Source: Rhodospirillales bacterium (GTDB taxonomy: Bacteria; Pseudomonadota; Alphaproteobacteria; ATCC43930; CGMCC-115725). Taken from it: a stretch of 64,000 nt of DNA. Location: NCBI GenBank assembly GCA_028288725.1, contig JAQGIC010000032.1, forward strand, positions 1 through 64,000, read 5' to 3'. The notes beneath the pieces are model-generated. The model was not told the DNA's origin. It did not search any database and saw nothing but the letters and a program-made list of their open reading frames with translations. The position numbers and the translations under genes were made by a program. Of the stretch, positions 29,643-39,118 are shown piece by piece (within the stretch, counting starts at the first letter, position 1; the number at the start of each line of letters is the position of its first letter).

Positions 29643-29947
29643 TCAACCAAGCCCCGACAATCTCGTTGCCCCGGCTGGATCACGCGAGCGTGAGAGACCG
29701 GGTTCGGCAGCGGGCAAGCTAGCACGATTGGCGCGACGCGGCAAAGCCGCGCCCAAGTCGCACCAGACCCGCGATATGGAGTTCGACTTGACTTTGCCCC
29801 CTGGGATGAAGCCTTTTTGTCCGCTGAAATTTTCGTTGTTTATCGACATTCTTGCCGCCACCGGCCCCGAGCGGGTAAGTTTGGCGAATCTCCGATTTCA
29901 TCCCGGTGTATCCGGCATGACGGTCGGAACTGAGTTAAGGAGCGAAC
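29643..29947. promoter_or_regulatory. Divergent ispH-dxs intergenic region
   Basis: This 305-bp gap holds no gene I can support. For dxs a possible promoter is TTGTCC (29817-29822), 18 nt, TATCGA (29841-29846); a better -35 (TTGACT at 29788-29793) lacks a fitting -10. A small GCGGC-AAA-GCCGC hairpin lies near 29740-29752. AAGGAG at about 29937 is the dxs ribosome site. No riboswitch was recognised. Confidence 0.3.
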
Positions 29948-31873
29948 GTGATCGGTCAAGCCAAACCCCTTCTCGATCGGGTCAACATCCCGGCCGACTT
30001 GCGCGGGCTGCCGGAATCGGACCTGAGACAGCTAGCCGACGAACTGCGCCAGGAGATGATCGAGGCCGTATCGGTTACCGGCGGCCATCTGGGCTCGGGC
30101 CTGGGCGTGGTCGAACTGACCGTGGCGTTGCATTACGTCTTCAACACGCCGGACGATCGGTTGATCTGGGACGTGGGTCACCAGGCCTATCCTCACAAGA
30201 TCCTGACCGGCCGCCGCGGCGAGATCCGCACGCTACGCCAACCGGGCGGCCTGTCCGGCTTCACCAAGCGCTCGGAGAGCGTCTACGACCCGTTCGGTGC
30301 CGCCCATTCCTCGACCTCGATCTCGGCCGGTCTCGGCATGGCGGTCGCACGCGATCTCAAGGGCGGCACCAACAACGTCATCGCCGTGATCGGTGACGGT
30401 TCGATGAGCGCCGGCATGGCCTACGAGGCGATGAACAACGCCGGCGCCATGGAGAAGACCCGCCTGGTCGTCATCCTGAACGACAACGACATGTCGATCG
30501 CCCCGCCGGTCGGCGCCTTGTCGGCCCATCTGTCGCGCCTCCTGTCGTCGAAAAGCTTCATCAGCCTGCGCCATGGCGCCATCGACCTGGCCGAGCGGCT
30601 GCCCCGCTCGCTCAAGGACGCGGCACTCCGCGCCGAGGAATATGCCCGCGGCATGGTGACCGGCGGCGGCACGCTGTTCGAGGAGCTGGGCTTCTATTAT
30701 GTCGGCCCGATCGACGGTCATAATCTCGACCATCTGCTGCCGGTGCTGAAGAACGTCCGCGACGCCGAAGGCATCGGCCCGGTGCTGATCCATGTCGTGA
30801 CGCAGAAGGGCCATGGCTATGCCCCGGCCGAGGCGGCTGGCGACAAGTATCATGCGGTCGCGAAGTTCGACGTGGTCGACGGCAAGCAGACGAAGCCGAA
30901 GTCGAACGCGCCCAGTTATCAGAACGTGTTCGGCGAAAGCCTGATCAAGGAAGCCCGCAAGGACGACAAGATCGTCGCCATCACCGCGGCCATGCCCTCG
31001 GGCACCGGCGTCAACCTGTTCGCCAAGGAATTCCCGGGTCGGACCTTCGACGTGGGGATCGCCGAGCAGCACGCGGTCACCTTCGCCGCGGGCCTCGCGA
31101 CCGAAGGCATGAAGCCGTTCTGCGCGATCTATTCGACCTTCCTGCAGCGCGGCTACGATCAGGTCGTCCATGATGTGGCGATCCAGAAGCTGCCGGTGCG
31201 CTTCGCGCTCGACCGGGCCGGCCTGGTCGGTGCCGACGGCGCCACCCATGCCGGGGCGTTCGATCTGGCCTATCTGGGCTGCCTGCCCGAGTTCGTGATC
31301 ATGGCGGCCGCCGACGAGGCCGAGCTGGTCCATATGGTCGCGACCCAGGTCGCCCATAACGAGGGACCGTCGGCGCTGCGCTATCCGCGCGGCGACGGCG
31401 TCGGCGTCGAAATGCCGGAAACGGGCGTGCCGCTGCCAATCGGCAAGGGCCGCGTCCTGCGCGAAGGCACGACCGTGGCGATCCTCAGCCTCGGCACGCG
31501 CCTCGCCGAAGCGATGAAGGCGGCGAACGAGCTGCAGACGTTCGGCCTTTCGACCACCGTGGTCGATGCGCGCTTCGCCAAGCCGCTCGATATCGAGCTG
31601 ATCAACCGTCTCGCGCGCGAGCACGAGGTGCTGATCACGATCGAGGAAGGCTCGATCGGCGGCTTCGGCAGCCATGTCGTGCATCATCTGGCGGTCGCCG
31701 GCCTGCTCGATTCCGGCCTCAAGATCCGTCCGATGGTTCTGCCCGACCGGTTCCTCGACCATGACAACCCGGTCAAGCAATATGACGAGGCGGGCCTGAA
31801 TGCCCGCCACATCACCGCAACCGCGCTTGCCGCCCTTGGGCGTACCGACGCCGTGATACCGGCGAGCGCCTGA
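29948..31873 (+). CDS. dxs: 1-deoxy-D-xylulose-5-phosphate synthase
   Basis: This 641-residue thiamine-diphosphate enzyme condenses pyruvate and glyceraldehyde-3-phosphate, the entry step of the MEP pathway. It shows His47 in [15 protein letters not shown], the ThDP/Mg motif [18 protein letters not shown], the catalytic Glu region [15 protein letters not shown] and the C-terminal transketolase domain ([15 protein letters not shown]). It starts with GTG, preceded by AAGGAGCG; no better ATG is near. It heads a short unit with hpnM and is divergent from ispH. Confidence 0.97.
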   Translation: MIGQAKPLLDRVNIPADLRGLPESDLRQLADELRQEMIEAVSVTGGHLGSGLGVVELTVALHYVFNTPDDRLIWDVGHQAYPHKILTGRRGEIRTLRQPGGLSGFTKRSESVYDPFGAAHSSTSISAGLGMAVARDLKGGTNNVIAVIGDGSMSAGMAYEAMNNAGAMEKTRLVVILNDNDMSIAPPVGALSAHLSRLLSSKSFISLRHGAIDLAERLPRSLKDAALRAEEYARGMVTGGGTLFEELGFYYVGPIDGHNLDHLLPVLKNVRDAEGIGPVLIHVVTQKGHGYAPAEAAGDKYHAVAKFDVVDGKQTKPKSNAPSYQNVFGESLIKEARKDDKIVAITAAMPSGTGVNLFAKEFPGRTFDVGIAEQHAVTFAAGLATEGMKPFCAIYSTFLQRGYDQVVHDVAIQKLPVRFALDRAGLVGADGATHAGAFDLAYLGCLPEFVIMAAADEAELVHMVATQVAHNEGPSALRYPRGDGVGVEMPETGVPLPIGKGRVLREGTTVAILSLGTRLAEAMKAANELQTFGLSTTVVDARFAKPLDIELINRLAREHEVLITIEEGSIGGFGSHVVHHLAVAGLLDSGLKIRPMVLPDRFLDHDNPVKQYDEAGLNARHITATALAALGRTDAVIPASA

Positions 31874-31885
31874 TCAACTGCGATC

Positions 31886-31927
31886 CGTCGGAACGGAAGC
31901 GGCCTGATGGCTGTTTCCGTTCCGACG
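31886..31927 (+). repeat. 13-bp stem-loop between dxs and hpnM
   Basis: A perfect 13-bp inverted repeat (31886-31898 with 31915-31927) encloses a 16-nt loop, 12 bases after the dxs stop and about 22 bases before the hpnM ATG. No T-run follows, so rather than a strong terminator it may be an mRNA-processing or stability element that sets different levels of dxs and hpnM. It can pair equally on both strands. Confidence 0.5.
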
Positions 31928-31949
31928 ATCCCGTCTCACATTGGCTCCG

Positions 31950-32627
31950 ATGGCATCTCCCAAAATGAGGGCTGCAAGTGCTGCCCTTGCTGTGTTCCTG
32001 ACCATTCCCAGCGTCGTCGGCCCCGCCCTGGCGGTCCCGGCGTCGCAGGCGGTTGCCGTGCCGACGCCGGGGGCCGGTCCCCATGGGCCGGCGAGCGCGG
32101 TCGTCGACACGTTCGACACGGCCCTGCTGGCCGTCATGAAGCAGGCCGACAAGCTCGGATACGAAGGGCGTGCCAAGGAACTGGCACCGGCGATCGAGAA
32201 GGCGTTCAACATCCCGCTCATGACCCGCATCATCGTGGGAGCGCCCTGGAACGAATGGGGCGACGAGCAGCGCAGCCACATCATCGGCGCGTTCGGCAAG
32301 TTCATCATCGCGACCTACGCCCGCCGTTTCGACGGCTATACCGGCGAGAGTTTCGTGAATAATGGCGAGAAGCCGGCGACGAGCGGCGGCGTGCTGGTCA
32401 CGACCGAACTGCTCCGTCCCAAGGACCCGTCGGTGACGCTGACCTATCTGATGCGCGAAGGCGACAACGGCCCGCAGATCGTCGACGTGTTTCTGACCGG
32501 CACGATCAGCGAGCTGGCCACGCGCCGCTCGGAATTCTCGGCCGTGCTGCAGCAGGGCGGCTATCAGGCCCTGCTGACCGCGCTGGAAAAGAAGACCGCG
32601 GCCCAGGCGGCCGGCGACGGGCAGTAG
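31950..32627 (+). CDS. hpnM: HpnM, periplasmic hopanoid-associated MlaC/Ttg2D-like protein
   Basis: This 225-residue protein has a signal peptide (MRAASAALAVFLTIPSVVGP, cleavage near residue 28) and a mature MlaC-like fold: FDTALLAVMKQADKLGYEGR, IEKAFNIPLMTRIIVGAPWN, FIIATYARRFDGYTGESF and VDVFLTGTISELATRRSEF. MlaC relatives carry lipids across the periplasm; HpnM is the version found in hopanoid clusters. TTG at 31941 and ATG at 31965 are alternative starts, none with a strong ribosome site. It follows dxs and converges with hpnN. Confidence 0.92.
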   Translation: MASPKMRAASAALAVFLTIPSVVGPALAVPASQAVAVPTPGAGPHGPASAVVDTFDTALLAVMKQADKLGYEGRAKELAPAIEKAFNIPLMTRIIVGAPWNEWGDEQRSHIIGAFGKFIIATYARRFDGYTGESFVNNGEKPATSGGVLVTTELLRPKDPSVTLTYLMREGDNGPQIVDVFLTGTISELATRRSEFSAVLQQGGYQALLTALEKKTAAQAAGDGQ

Positions 32628-32698
32628 ACGGGCAGTAAGCGCCGGGGCGTTAGAGTATCCGCGATGGTCAAGCCGAGCAGGTTTGATCGGATCTGGCT

Positions 32699-35326
32699 CT
32701 AGCCCCGGCCCCGACCCAATACGCTCATCAGCGCCGGCTGCACGATCAGCGTGCACAGCAGCACATAGATCAGCGACATCATCAGCAGCAGACCCATGCT
32801 GGCCGTGCCGGCATGATGCGACAAGGCCAGGCTGCCGAAGGCGGTGCCGGTCGTGGCCGCGCTGAATACGACGGCGCGCGCGGTCGAGGTCTGCAGCAAC
32901 GCGACCGGCCCGCTGCCGCCGCGCCAGACCATGACGAAATAGATGTCGAACGCGACGCCGATGCCCATCAGCAGCGGCACGGCGATGACATTGGCATAAT
33001 TGAACGCCAGACCGATCGCGACGCAGGTGCCGAGCGCGTAGAAACCGGCGAGCGCCAGCGGCAATACGACCAGGGCCACGTCGCGCACGCGCCGCAGCAC
33101 GATCGCGAGCAGCAGGGTTATCGCCGCGAGCGCCAGCAGCGAGGCCGTGGTGAAGGCGGTACTGACCGTCTTGCCGGACTCCAGGATCGAGACCGGCGCG
33201 CCGGTGGCGTCGGGGGCGAGCGTGCGCACCGCGGCGACGAAAGCCGCCATCTGGTGTTCGTCCTTCATGTCGCCCTTGGGAAAGACCGAGACGCGGGCGC
33301 GGCCGTCGGCCGCGATCCAGTCGCCGCGGATCTCGGGCGGCATGGTTTCCGGCGTCAGCTTTTCGGCCGTCATCGCGGCACGCAGCATGTCGATCCGGCC
33401 CTCGAAGCCGCCCAGCAGGGCTTCGCGCAGGACCTTCACGTCGCCGCCGTTCGGACCCGCCAGGAACCTGCCGATCGCCGTCTGCAGCGCCGATGCCGCG
33501 GGCCCGAGCGCCGCGCCATGCTCGCCGGCCAGGAAGCTGCGCAGATGCTCGGCATAGTTCCTGAGCGCCGCGCGTTCCTCGTCGTCCGAAGGCGGCGGCA
33601 GCGTCACGGCATGATCGATGATCGGGCCGAGCAGGAATTTCGTCTGCTCGAGAATATCGAGCTTGGGCTGCTGATCCTCGGGCACGAAACTCGCGAGCGT
33701 CAGCGCCTGGCGCACTTCGGGCAGGGCCGACAGCTTGTCGGCGAGTGCCTGGGCCGCCGGCAGGTCCCGCGTCAGAATCTCGATGCTATAGGGCGAGGCC
33801 AGCGGATCGGCGGTCAGCTCCTTGACCGTGGTGACCGATTCCTTGCTCGGATCCTTGAGATCGAGCGGATCGGCATCGAAGCGCACGAGCGGCATGCTCG
33901 CGGCACCGGCGACGCCCAGCAGCAGCGCCAGCGCCAGTACTGGCTTGGCGTGTCGCTGGAGCCAGCCGTCGATCGAAGCGCCCCAGGCGAAGCCGGCGGC
34001 CTCGGGCTTGCCGCGGGCGGGCAGCAGGGTCAGCAGCGCCGGCAAAACGGTCAGATTGGCGATCAGCGCCACGAACATGCTGGTGCCGGCGATCAGGCCC
34101 AACTCCGACACGCCCTTATAATCGGTCGGCAGGAAGGAATAGAATCCGACCGCCGTCGCGAGTGCGGCCAGGCCCAGGGGACCGCTGATCGCGCGGGCGG
34201 CGCGCTTCAGCGCCGCCTGGTTGGCGGCGGCGCGGTCGGTCGGCTTCGCCCCGCCGGTGACCTCGTAAAGCTCGGCCCGGTAGCGCATCGAGAACTGGAT
34301 GCCAAAATCGACGCCGATGCCGATGAACAGCACGGCGAAGGCGATCGAGATCATGTTGAGCGTGCCGACCGCGACGGCGGCGAAGGCGGCGGTCATGACC
34401 AGGCCGACGATCAGCGTGATCAGGATCGCCAGAATGAGCCGCGGCGCGCGCAGCGCCCAGAGCAGGATGCCGATGACCACGACCACGGTAATCGCGGTGG
34501 CCGTGCCGGCGCCTTCGCTGACCGAGGCGAATTCCTCGTCCTGGAGCGGCACTTCGCCGGTCAGCCGGACGCGCACGCCCTTGGCGGCGAGCCCCAGATC
34601 GGCGGCACTCCGACGGATCGCGGCACTGGCGGCGGCACCCGGTTCGAGCGCGTCGAAATCGAGCTTCGCCTGAACCAGGATGAAATGCCGGAGCTCTTCG
34701 GGCCGCGGCGGCTTGCCGGTCATCAGCTGGCCCCAGCTGACCGCCTCCGGCTTACCGGCGGTGACGCTGTCGATGGTATGGGCGAACACGCCCATGGGAC
34801 CGGAGAGCTTGCCGCCCGAGGCCTCGCCCCCCTCCATCCCGGTCAGCGCCTGGCCCAGCACGCCGAACAACCCGCGCAGGCTGGGATCGGCATCGAGCGG
34901 CCCCATCAGCGGCTGCGCCTCGGCGATCTGGTCGGACAGGGCCGCCAACTCGTCCTTGTCGAGGAACATCAGGCCGTAGCGGTTGAAGAACGGGCCGCTG
35001 TCGGGACGCCGCACGCTCTTGATGACATCGGTCTTTTCAGCGAGCGCCTTGGCCAGCGCCGCGGTCGCATCCTCCACCGCGTCCGAGGACGTGCCGTCGA
35101 GCACGATCGTGGTCAGGCTGGTGCTCGCCGGAAACGCCGCATCGAACGCGGCGCCCTGCTTCTGCCAGGCCAGATCGGGCGACAGCAGCTTGCTGGTATC
35201 GGTATTGACGCCCAGATGCCCAGAGGCGAACCATCCGCCCAGGAGCGTCAGCACCAGGGCCGCCAGCAGCACGCGCCAGGCATGACGCCGACAGAAATCC
35301 ACCAGTGCAGAAAGAAGACCGATCAT
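32699..35326 (-). CDS. hpnN: HpnN, hopanoid RND/MMPL-family transporter
   Basis: This 875-residue protein has the MMPL/RND layout: one helix near residue 17-37, a large periplasmic domain, a bundle of five to six helices (about 270-430, including VLFIGIGVDFGIQFSMRYRA, the Asp-bearing helix), a second helix-loop unit and a final bundle (MGIGVAFDIYFVMVWRGG). HpnN moves hopanoids from the inner to the outer membrane, shown in Rhodopseudomonas palustris. It lies opposite hpnM, convergent, with a 71-bp gap that holds no obvious terminator. A 35-codon secreted-peptide frame lies about 100 bp upstream on the same strand. Confidence 0.94.
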   Translation of the reverse strand: MIGLLSALVDFCRRHAWRVLLAALVLTLLGGWFASGHLGVNTDTSKLLSPDLAWQKQGAAFDAAFPASTSLTTIVLDGTSSDAVEDATAALAKALAEKTDVIKSVRRPDSGPFFNRYGLMFLDKDELAALSDQIAEAQPLMGPLDADPSLRGLFGVLGQALTGMEGGEASGGKLSGPMGVFAHTIDSVTAGKPEAVSWGQLMTGKPPRPEELRHFILVQAKLDFDALEPGAAASAAIRRSAADLGLAAKGVRVRLTGEVPLQDEEFASVSEGAGTATAITVVVVIGILLWALRAPRLILAILITLIVGLVMTAAFAAVAVGTLNMISIAFAVLFIGIGVDFGIQFSMRYRAELYEVTGGAKPTDRAAANQAALKRAARAISGPLGLAALATAVGFYSFLPTDYKGVSELGLIAGTSMFVALIANLTVLPALLTLLPARGKPEAAGFAWGASIDGWLQRHAKPVLALALLLGVAGAASMPLVRFDADPLDLKDPSKESVTTVKELTADPLASPYSIEILTRDLPAAQALADKLSALPEVRQALTLASFVPEDQQPKLDILEQTKFLLGPIIDHAVTLPPPSDDEERAALRNYAEHLRSFLAGEHGAALGPAASALQTAIGRFLAGPNGGDVKVLREALLGGFEGRIDMLRAAMTAEKLTPETMPPEIRGDWIAADGRARVSVFPKGDMKDEHQMAAFVAAVRTLAPDATGAPVSILESGKTVSTAFTTASLLALAAITLLLAIVLRRVRDVALVVLPLALAGFYALGTCVAIGLAFNYANVIAVPLLMGIGVAFDIYFVMVWRGGSGPVALLQTSTARAVVFSAATTGTAFGSLALSHHAGTASMGLLLMMSLIYVLLCTLIVQPALMSVLGRGRG

Positions 35327-35425
35327 ACTTTCCCCGTCGAAAGCGCAATGCCGACGAGGATTGTCCCGCCGGCATTGAACCGCGTTCCTATTGTTCCGAT
35401 TGCCCCCGCGGCAGGGGGCGACGGG

Positions 35426-35533
35426 TCAGAACCTGATGCCAAGCCGGATACCGATATCGTTGATACCCTCGGCCAGCCCCGGAGCGGCCAGGGCGGCGAC
35501 GCCGGCCACGAGAAGGAGGTGGGAAAAACGCAT
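35426..35533 (-). CDS. Candidate 35-residue secreted peptide upstream of hpnN
   Basis: On the minus strand an ATG at 35533 opens 35 codons: a signal peptide (RFSHLLLVAGVAALAAPGLA) followed by a short tail EGINDIGIRLGIRF and TGA at 35426. GAGGGG lies just 2 nt before the ATG, close but usable. The alternating GIRLGIRF end resembles the first strand of an outer-membrane beta protein, so this could be a peptide, a truncated porin or chance. A GCCCCC/GGGGGC hairpin (35402-35419) follows the stop. It is co-oriented with hpnN, whose start is 99 bp further on. Confidence 0.4.
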   Translation of the reverse strand: MRFSHLLLVAGVAALAAPGLAEGINDIGIRLGIRF

Positions 35534-35704
35534 GGCCCCTCGAAGGACAATGAGCGGGAAACGGCGAATGCCTTGGGCTGCACCCTAGCGATAGTGTCTT
35601 GGAAAGGCCAGATATACGCGTCTACCATGCACGCCGGGATGGTTTGCGCAGGCCCTGTCGTTCGACGGGTTGATATTCGAAATTCGAGAAGGGTTGGAGT
35701 GGTT

Positions 35705-36289
35705 ATGCCGTCGATCAAGAGCGTCTGCGTCTATTGTGGATCGTCCAATCGGGTCGATCCGAAGTTTCTCGACGCGGCGACGGAATTGGGACGCCTGATG
35801 GGCGCGGCCGGGCTGAAGCTGATCTATGGCGGCGGCCGGGTCGGCCTGATGGGCCGGGTGGCGGACGGCGTGCTGGCCACGGGCGGCAGCGTGGTCGGCA
35901 TCATTCCCGGCCATCTCCACGCCCGCGAGGTAGCGCATCCCGGCGTCAGCGAACTGCTGGTCGTCGAGACCATGCACGAGCGCAAGCAGCTGATGGCGGA
36001 ACAGGCCGACGCTTTCGTCGTGCTGCCCGGGGGTTACGGCACGCTCGACGAGATGTTCGAGATCATCACCTGGCGCCAGTTGGGCCTGCACGACAAGCCC
36101 TTGGTGCTGGTCGATCTGTTCGGCTACTGGACGCCGCTCGCCCAATTGCTCGATACCATCATCGATACCGGCTTCGCCCAGCCCGAGAGCCGCCAGCTCT
36201 ATCATACGGTGTCGAGCATCGCGGAAATCCTGCCGGCACTCGCCGAAGCCCAGCCGTCGCGCATCGCGGTCGAAACCAAATGGATGTAG
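35705..36289 (+). CDS. LOG-family nucleoside 5'-monophosphate phosphoribohydrolase
   Basis: This 194-residue cytosolic protein has the LOG motifs: VCVYCGSSNRVDPKF at the N-terminus, IYGGGRVGLMGRVADGVL, METMHERKQLMAEQADAFVV, and PGGYGTLDEMFEIITWRQ, the PGGxGTxxE active site. Members release the base from cytokinin riboside 5'-monophosphate or other nucleotides. Whether it makes cytokinin or simply salvages or degrades nucleotides cannot be told. GGAG precedes the ATG. It is transcribed away from hpnN and reads toward icd. Confidence 0.92.
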   Translation: MPSIKSVCVYCGSSNRVDPKFLDAATELGRLMGAAGLKLIYGGGRVGLMGRVADGVLATGGSVVGIIPGHLHAREVAHPGVSELLVVETMHERKQLMAEQADAFVVLPGGYGTLDEMFEIITWRQLGLHDKPLVLVDLFGYWTPLAQLLDTIIDTGFAQPESRQLYHTVSSIAEILPALAEAQPSRIAVETKWM

Positions 36290-36312
36290 CGATCCCTGCG
36301 ACACGAGCCCTC

Positions 36313-36340
36313 TTGCCGGGCTTGTCCCAGGTGCTATGGT
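36313..36340 (+). promoter_or_regulatory. Candidate icd promoter
   Basis: TTGCCG (36313-36318) and TATGGT (36335-36340) are 16 nt apart, in the 178-bp gap between the LOG gene and icd. This leaves a leader of about 120 nt. It is a pattern match only. Confidence 0.35.
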
Positions 36341-36467
36341 CCTCCGCCCCCCGCGCCGCGGCCGCTCCCTGATATCCTAGGAAGCCTTTGAGCCGCGAGC
36401 CGCCCCATTTGCCTTGCCCGGACCCGCGCATCTTCGCCGCGGGCGGGCCACTCGGAGACGCTTTCTG

Positions 36468-37682
36468 ATGAGCAAAATCAAGGTGAAGAACCCGGTCGTC
36501 GAACTCGACGGCGACGAGATGACCCGGATCATCTGGAAGTTCATCAAGGACAAGCTGATCGTTCCGTACCTCGACATCGACCTCAAGTACTACGATCTCG
36601 GGATGGAGCATCGCGACGCCACGAACGATCAGGTGACAATCGATTCCGCGAACGCGATCAAGCAGTACGGCGTCGGCGTCAAGTGCGCCACGATCACGCC
36701 CGACGAGGCGCGGGTCGAGGAATTCAAGCTCAAGAAGATGTGGAAGTCGCCGAACGGCACGATCCGCAACATCCTGGGCGGCACGGTGTTCCGCGAGCCG
36801 ATCATCTGCAAGAACGTGCCGCGCCTGGTGCCCGGCTGGACCTCGCCGATCGTCATCGGCCGTCATGCTTTCGGCGATCAGTATCGCGCGACCGACTTCA
36901 AGGTGCCCGGCAAGGGCAAGCTGACCATGACCTTCACGCCGGAAGACGGCGGCGCGCCGACCACTTACGACGTGTTCGACTTCCCGAGCTCGGGCGTCGC
37001 GATGGGCATGTACAATCTGGACGATTCGATCCGCGAATTCGCCCGCGCCAGCCTGAACTATGGCCTGCTGAAGAACTGGCCGGTGTATCTGTCGACCAAG
37101 AACACGATCCTCAAGGCCTATGACGGCCGGTTCAAGGATCTGTTCCAGGAAGTGTTCGACAAGGAATTCGCCGCCGAATTCGCCAAGCGCAAGATCACCT
37201 ACGAGCATCGCCTGATCGACGACATGGTCGCTTCCGCGCTGAAGTGGAGCGGCGACTTCGTCTGGGCCTGCAAGAACTACGACGGCGACGTGCAGTCCGA
37301 CACGGTCGCCCAGGGCTTCGGCTCGCTCGGCCTGATGACCTCGGTGCTGCTGGCGCCCGACGGCAACACGGTCGAGGCCGAGGCGGCCCACGGCACGGTG
37401 ACGCGGCATTATCGCCAGCACCAGGCCGGCAAAGAGACCTCGACCAACCCGATCGCGTCGATCTTCGCCTGGACCCGCGGCCTGTATTATCGCGGCAAGT
37501 TCGACGGCACGCCCGACGTCCAGCATTTCGCCGAGACGTTGGAGAAGGTCTGCGTCGATACGGTCGAATCCGGCAAGATGACCAAGGATCTGGCCATCCT
37601 GATCGGTCCGAACGAGCCGTGGCTGTCGACCACCCAGTTCCTGGATGCGCTCGATGCCGGCCTGAAGAAGGCGGTCAAATAA
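36468..37682 (+). CDS. icd: NADP-dependent isocitrate dehydrogenase
   Basis: This 404-residue enzyme converts isocitrate to 2-oxoglutarate in the TCA cycle. It is the homodimeric, eukaryote-like subfamily [21 protein letters not shown] at the N-terminus, [19 protein letters not shown] for isocitrate binding, and [19 protein letters not shown] with the NADP-specific His and Arg. The metal Asp residues lie in [18 protein letters not shown] and [14 protein letters not shown]. The start is chosen at [15 protein letters not shown] with GGAGA upstream. Single-gene unit with its own terminator. Confidence 0.97.
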   Translation: MSKIKVKNPVVELDGDEMTRIIWKFIKDKLIVPYLDIDLKYYDLGMEHRDATNDQVTIDSANAIKQYGVGVKCATITPDEARVEEFKLKKMWKSPNGTIRNILGGTVFREPIICKNVPRLVPGWTSPIVIGRHAFGDQYRATDFKVPGKGKLTMTFTPEDGGAPTTYDVFDFPSSGVAMGMYNLDDSIREFARASLNYGLLKNWPVYLSTKNTILKAYDGRFKDLFQEVFDKEFAAEFAKRKITYEHRLIDDMVASALKWSGDFVWACKNYDGDVQSDTVAQGFGSLGLMTSVLLAPDGNTVEAEAAHGTVTRHYRQHQAGKETSTNPIASIFAWTRGLYYRGKFDGTPDVQHFAETLEKVCVDTVESGKMTKDLAILIGPNEPWLSTTQFLDALDAGLKKAVK

Positions 37683-37712
37683 ACCTCGTTTCCGACCCGA
37701 AACGAAATGCCG

Positions 37713-37747
37713 CGGGCCGGAGAGCGATCTCCGGCCCGTTTGCTTTT
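37713..37747 (+). terminator. icd rho-independent terminator
   Basis: An 11-bp GC-rich stem (37713-37723 with 37728-37738) with a GCGA tetraloop is followed by TTTGCTTTT. It begins 30 bases after the icd stop. This is the best terminator in the window. Confidence 0.85.
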
Positions 37748-37770
37748 GGGGGCGGCGCCCCTGAAATGAA

Positions 37771-37804
37771 AACGGCCCGCGCAGGCTTCCCCGCGCGGGC
37801 CGTT
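37771..37804 (-). terminator. recA terminator
   Basis: A 12-bp stem (37771-37782 with 37793-37804) with a 10-nt loop lies 21 bases past the recA stop. On the minus strand it is followed by TTCATTTC after the stem's terminal TT; on the plus strand by CATTTTT. It therefore insulates recA and icd in both directions. Confidence 0.75.
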
Positions 37805-37824
37805 CATTTTTCGAATGGTGCCGG

Positions 37825-38895
<1,071 letters not shown>

Positions 38896-38963
38896 AGCCC
38901 GGTCCCCTTATTCCATAGGCCTCACGGCGATGCAACGCACATGAATGTACATGATTTGTTCCG

Positions 38964-38978
38964 GAACACAATAAGAAC
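38964..38978 (-). promoter_or_regulatory. SOS (LexA) box of recA, GAAC-N7-GAAC type
   Basis: GAAC (38964-38967), seven bases and GAAC (38975-38978) make the alphaproteobacterial LexA operator; read with recA it is GTTC-N7-GTTC. It sits 69 bp upstream of the recA ATG. A promoter with TTGTGT overlapping the box and TACATT 16 nt downstream is plausible, so LexA would block the -35. The spacing and sequence match the known operator of Caulobacter and Rhizobium. Confidence 0.85.
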
Positions 38979-39118
38979 ATTGCCTGGAAAACCGCCGATT
39001 TCGTCAGGCCGGAAGACGCGCGGCCGACGCTTCGTCGCACTCGATCCCCAATCCAGCCCCTGGGCCGTCACGAGTCCCTGTTCGACCAGCATCGGCCGTC
39101 GGAGCGCCCGCGCCTGCC

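Noticed and set aside
32813-36289. Very long plus-strand open frame antisense to hpnN
   Set aside because: Only its last 195 codons (from 35705) are real, the LOG-family gene. The rest is rich in Arg, Gln, Gly and His, as expected of a GC-rich strand opposite a true gene, and has no family similarity.
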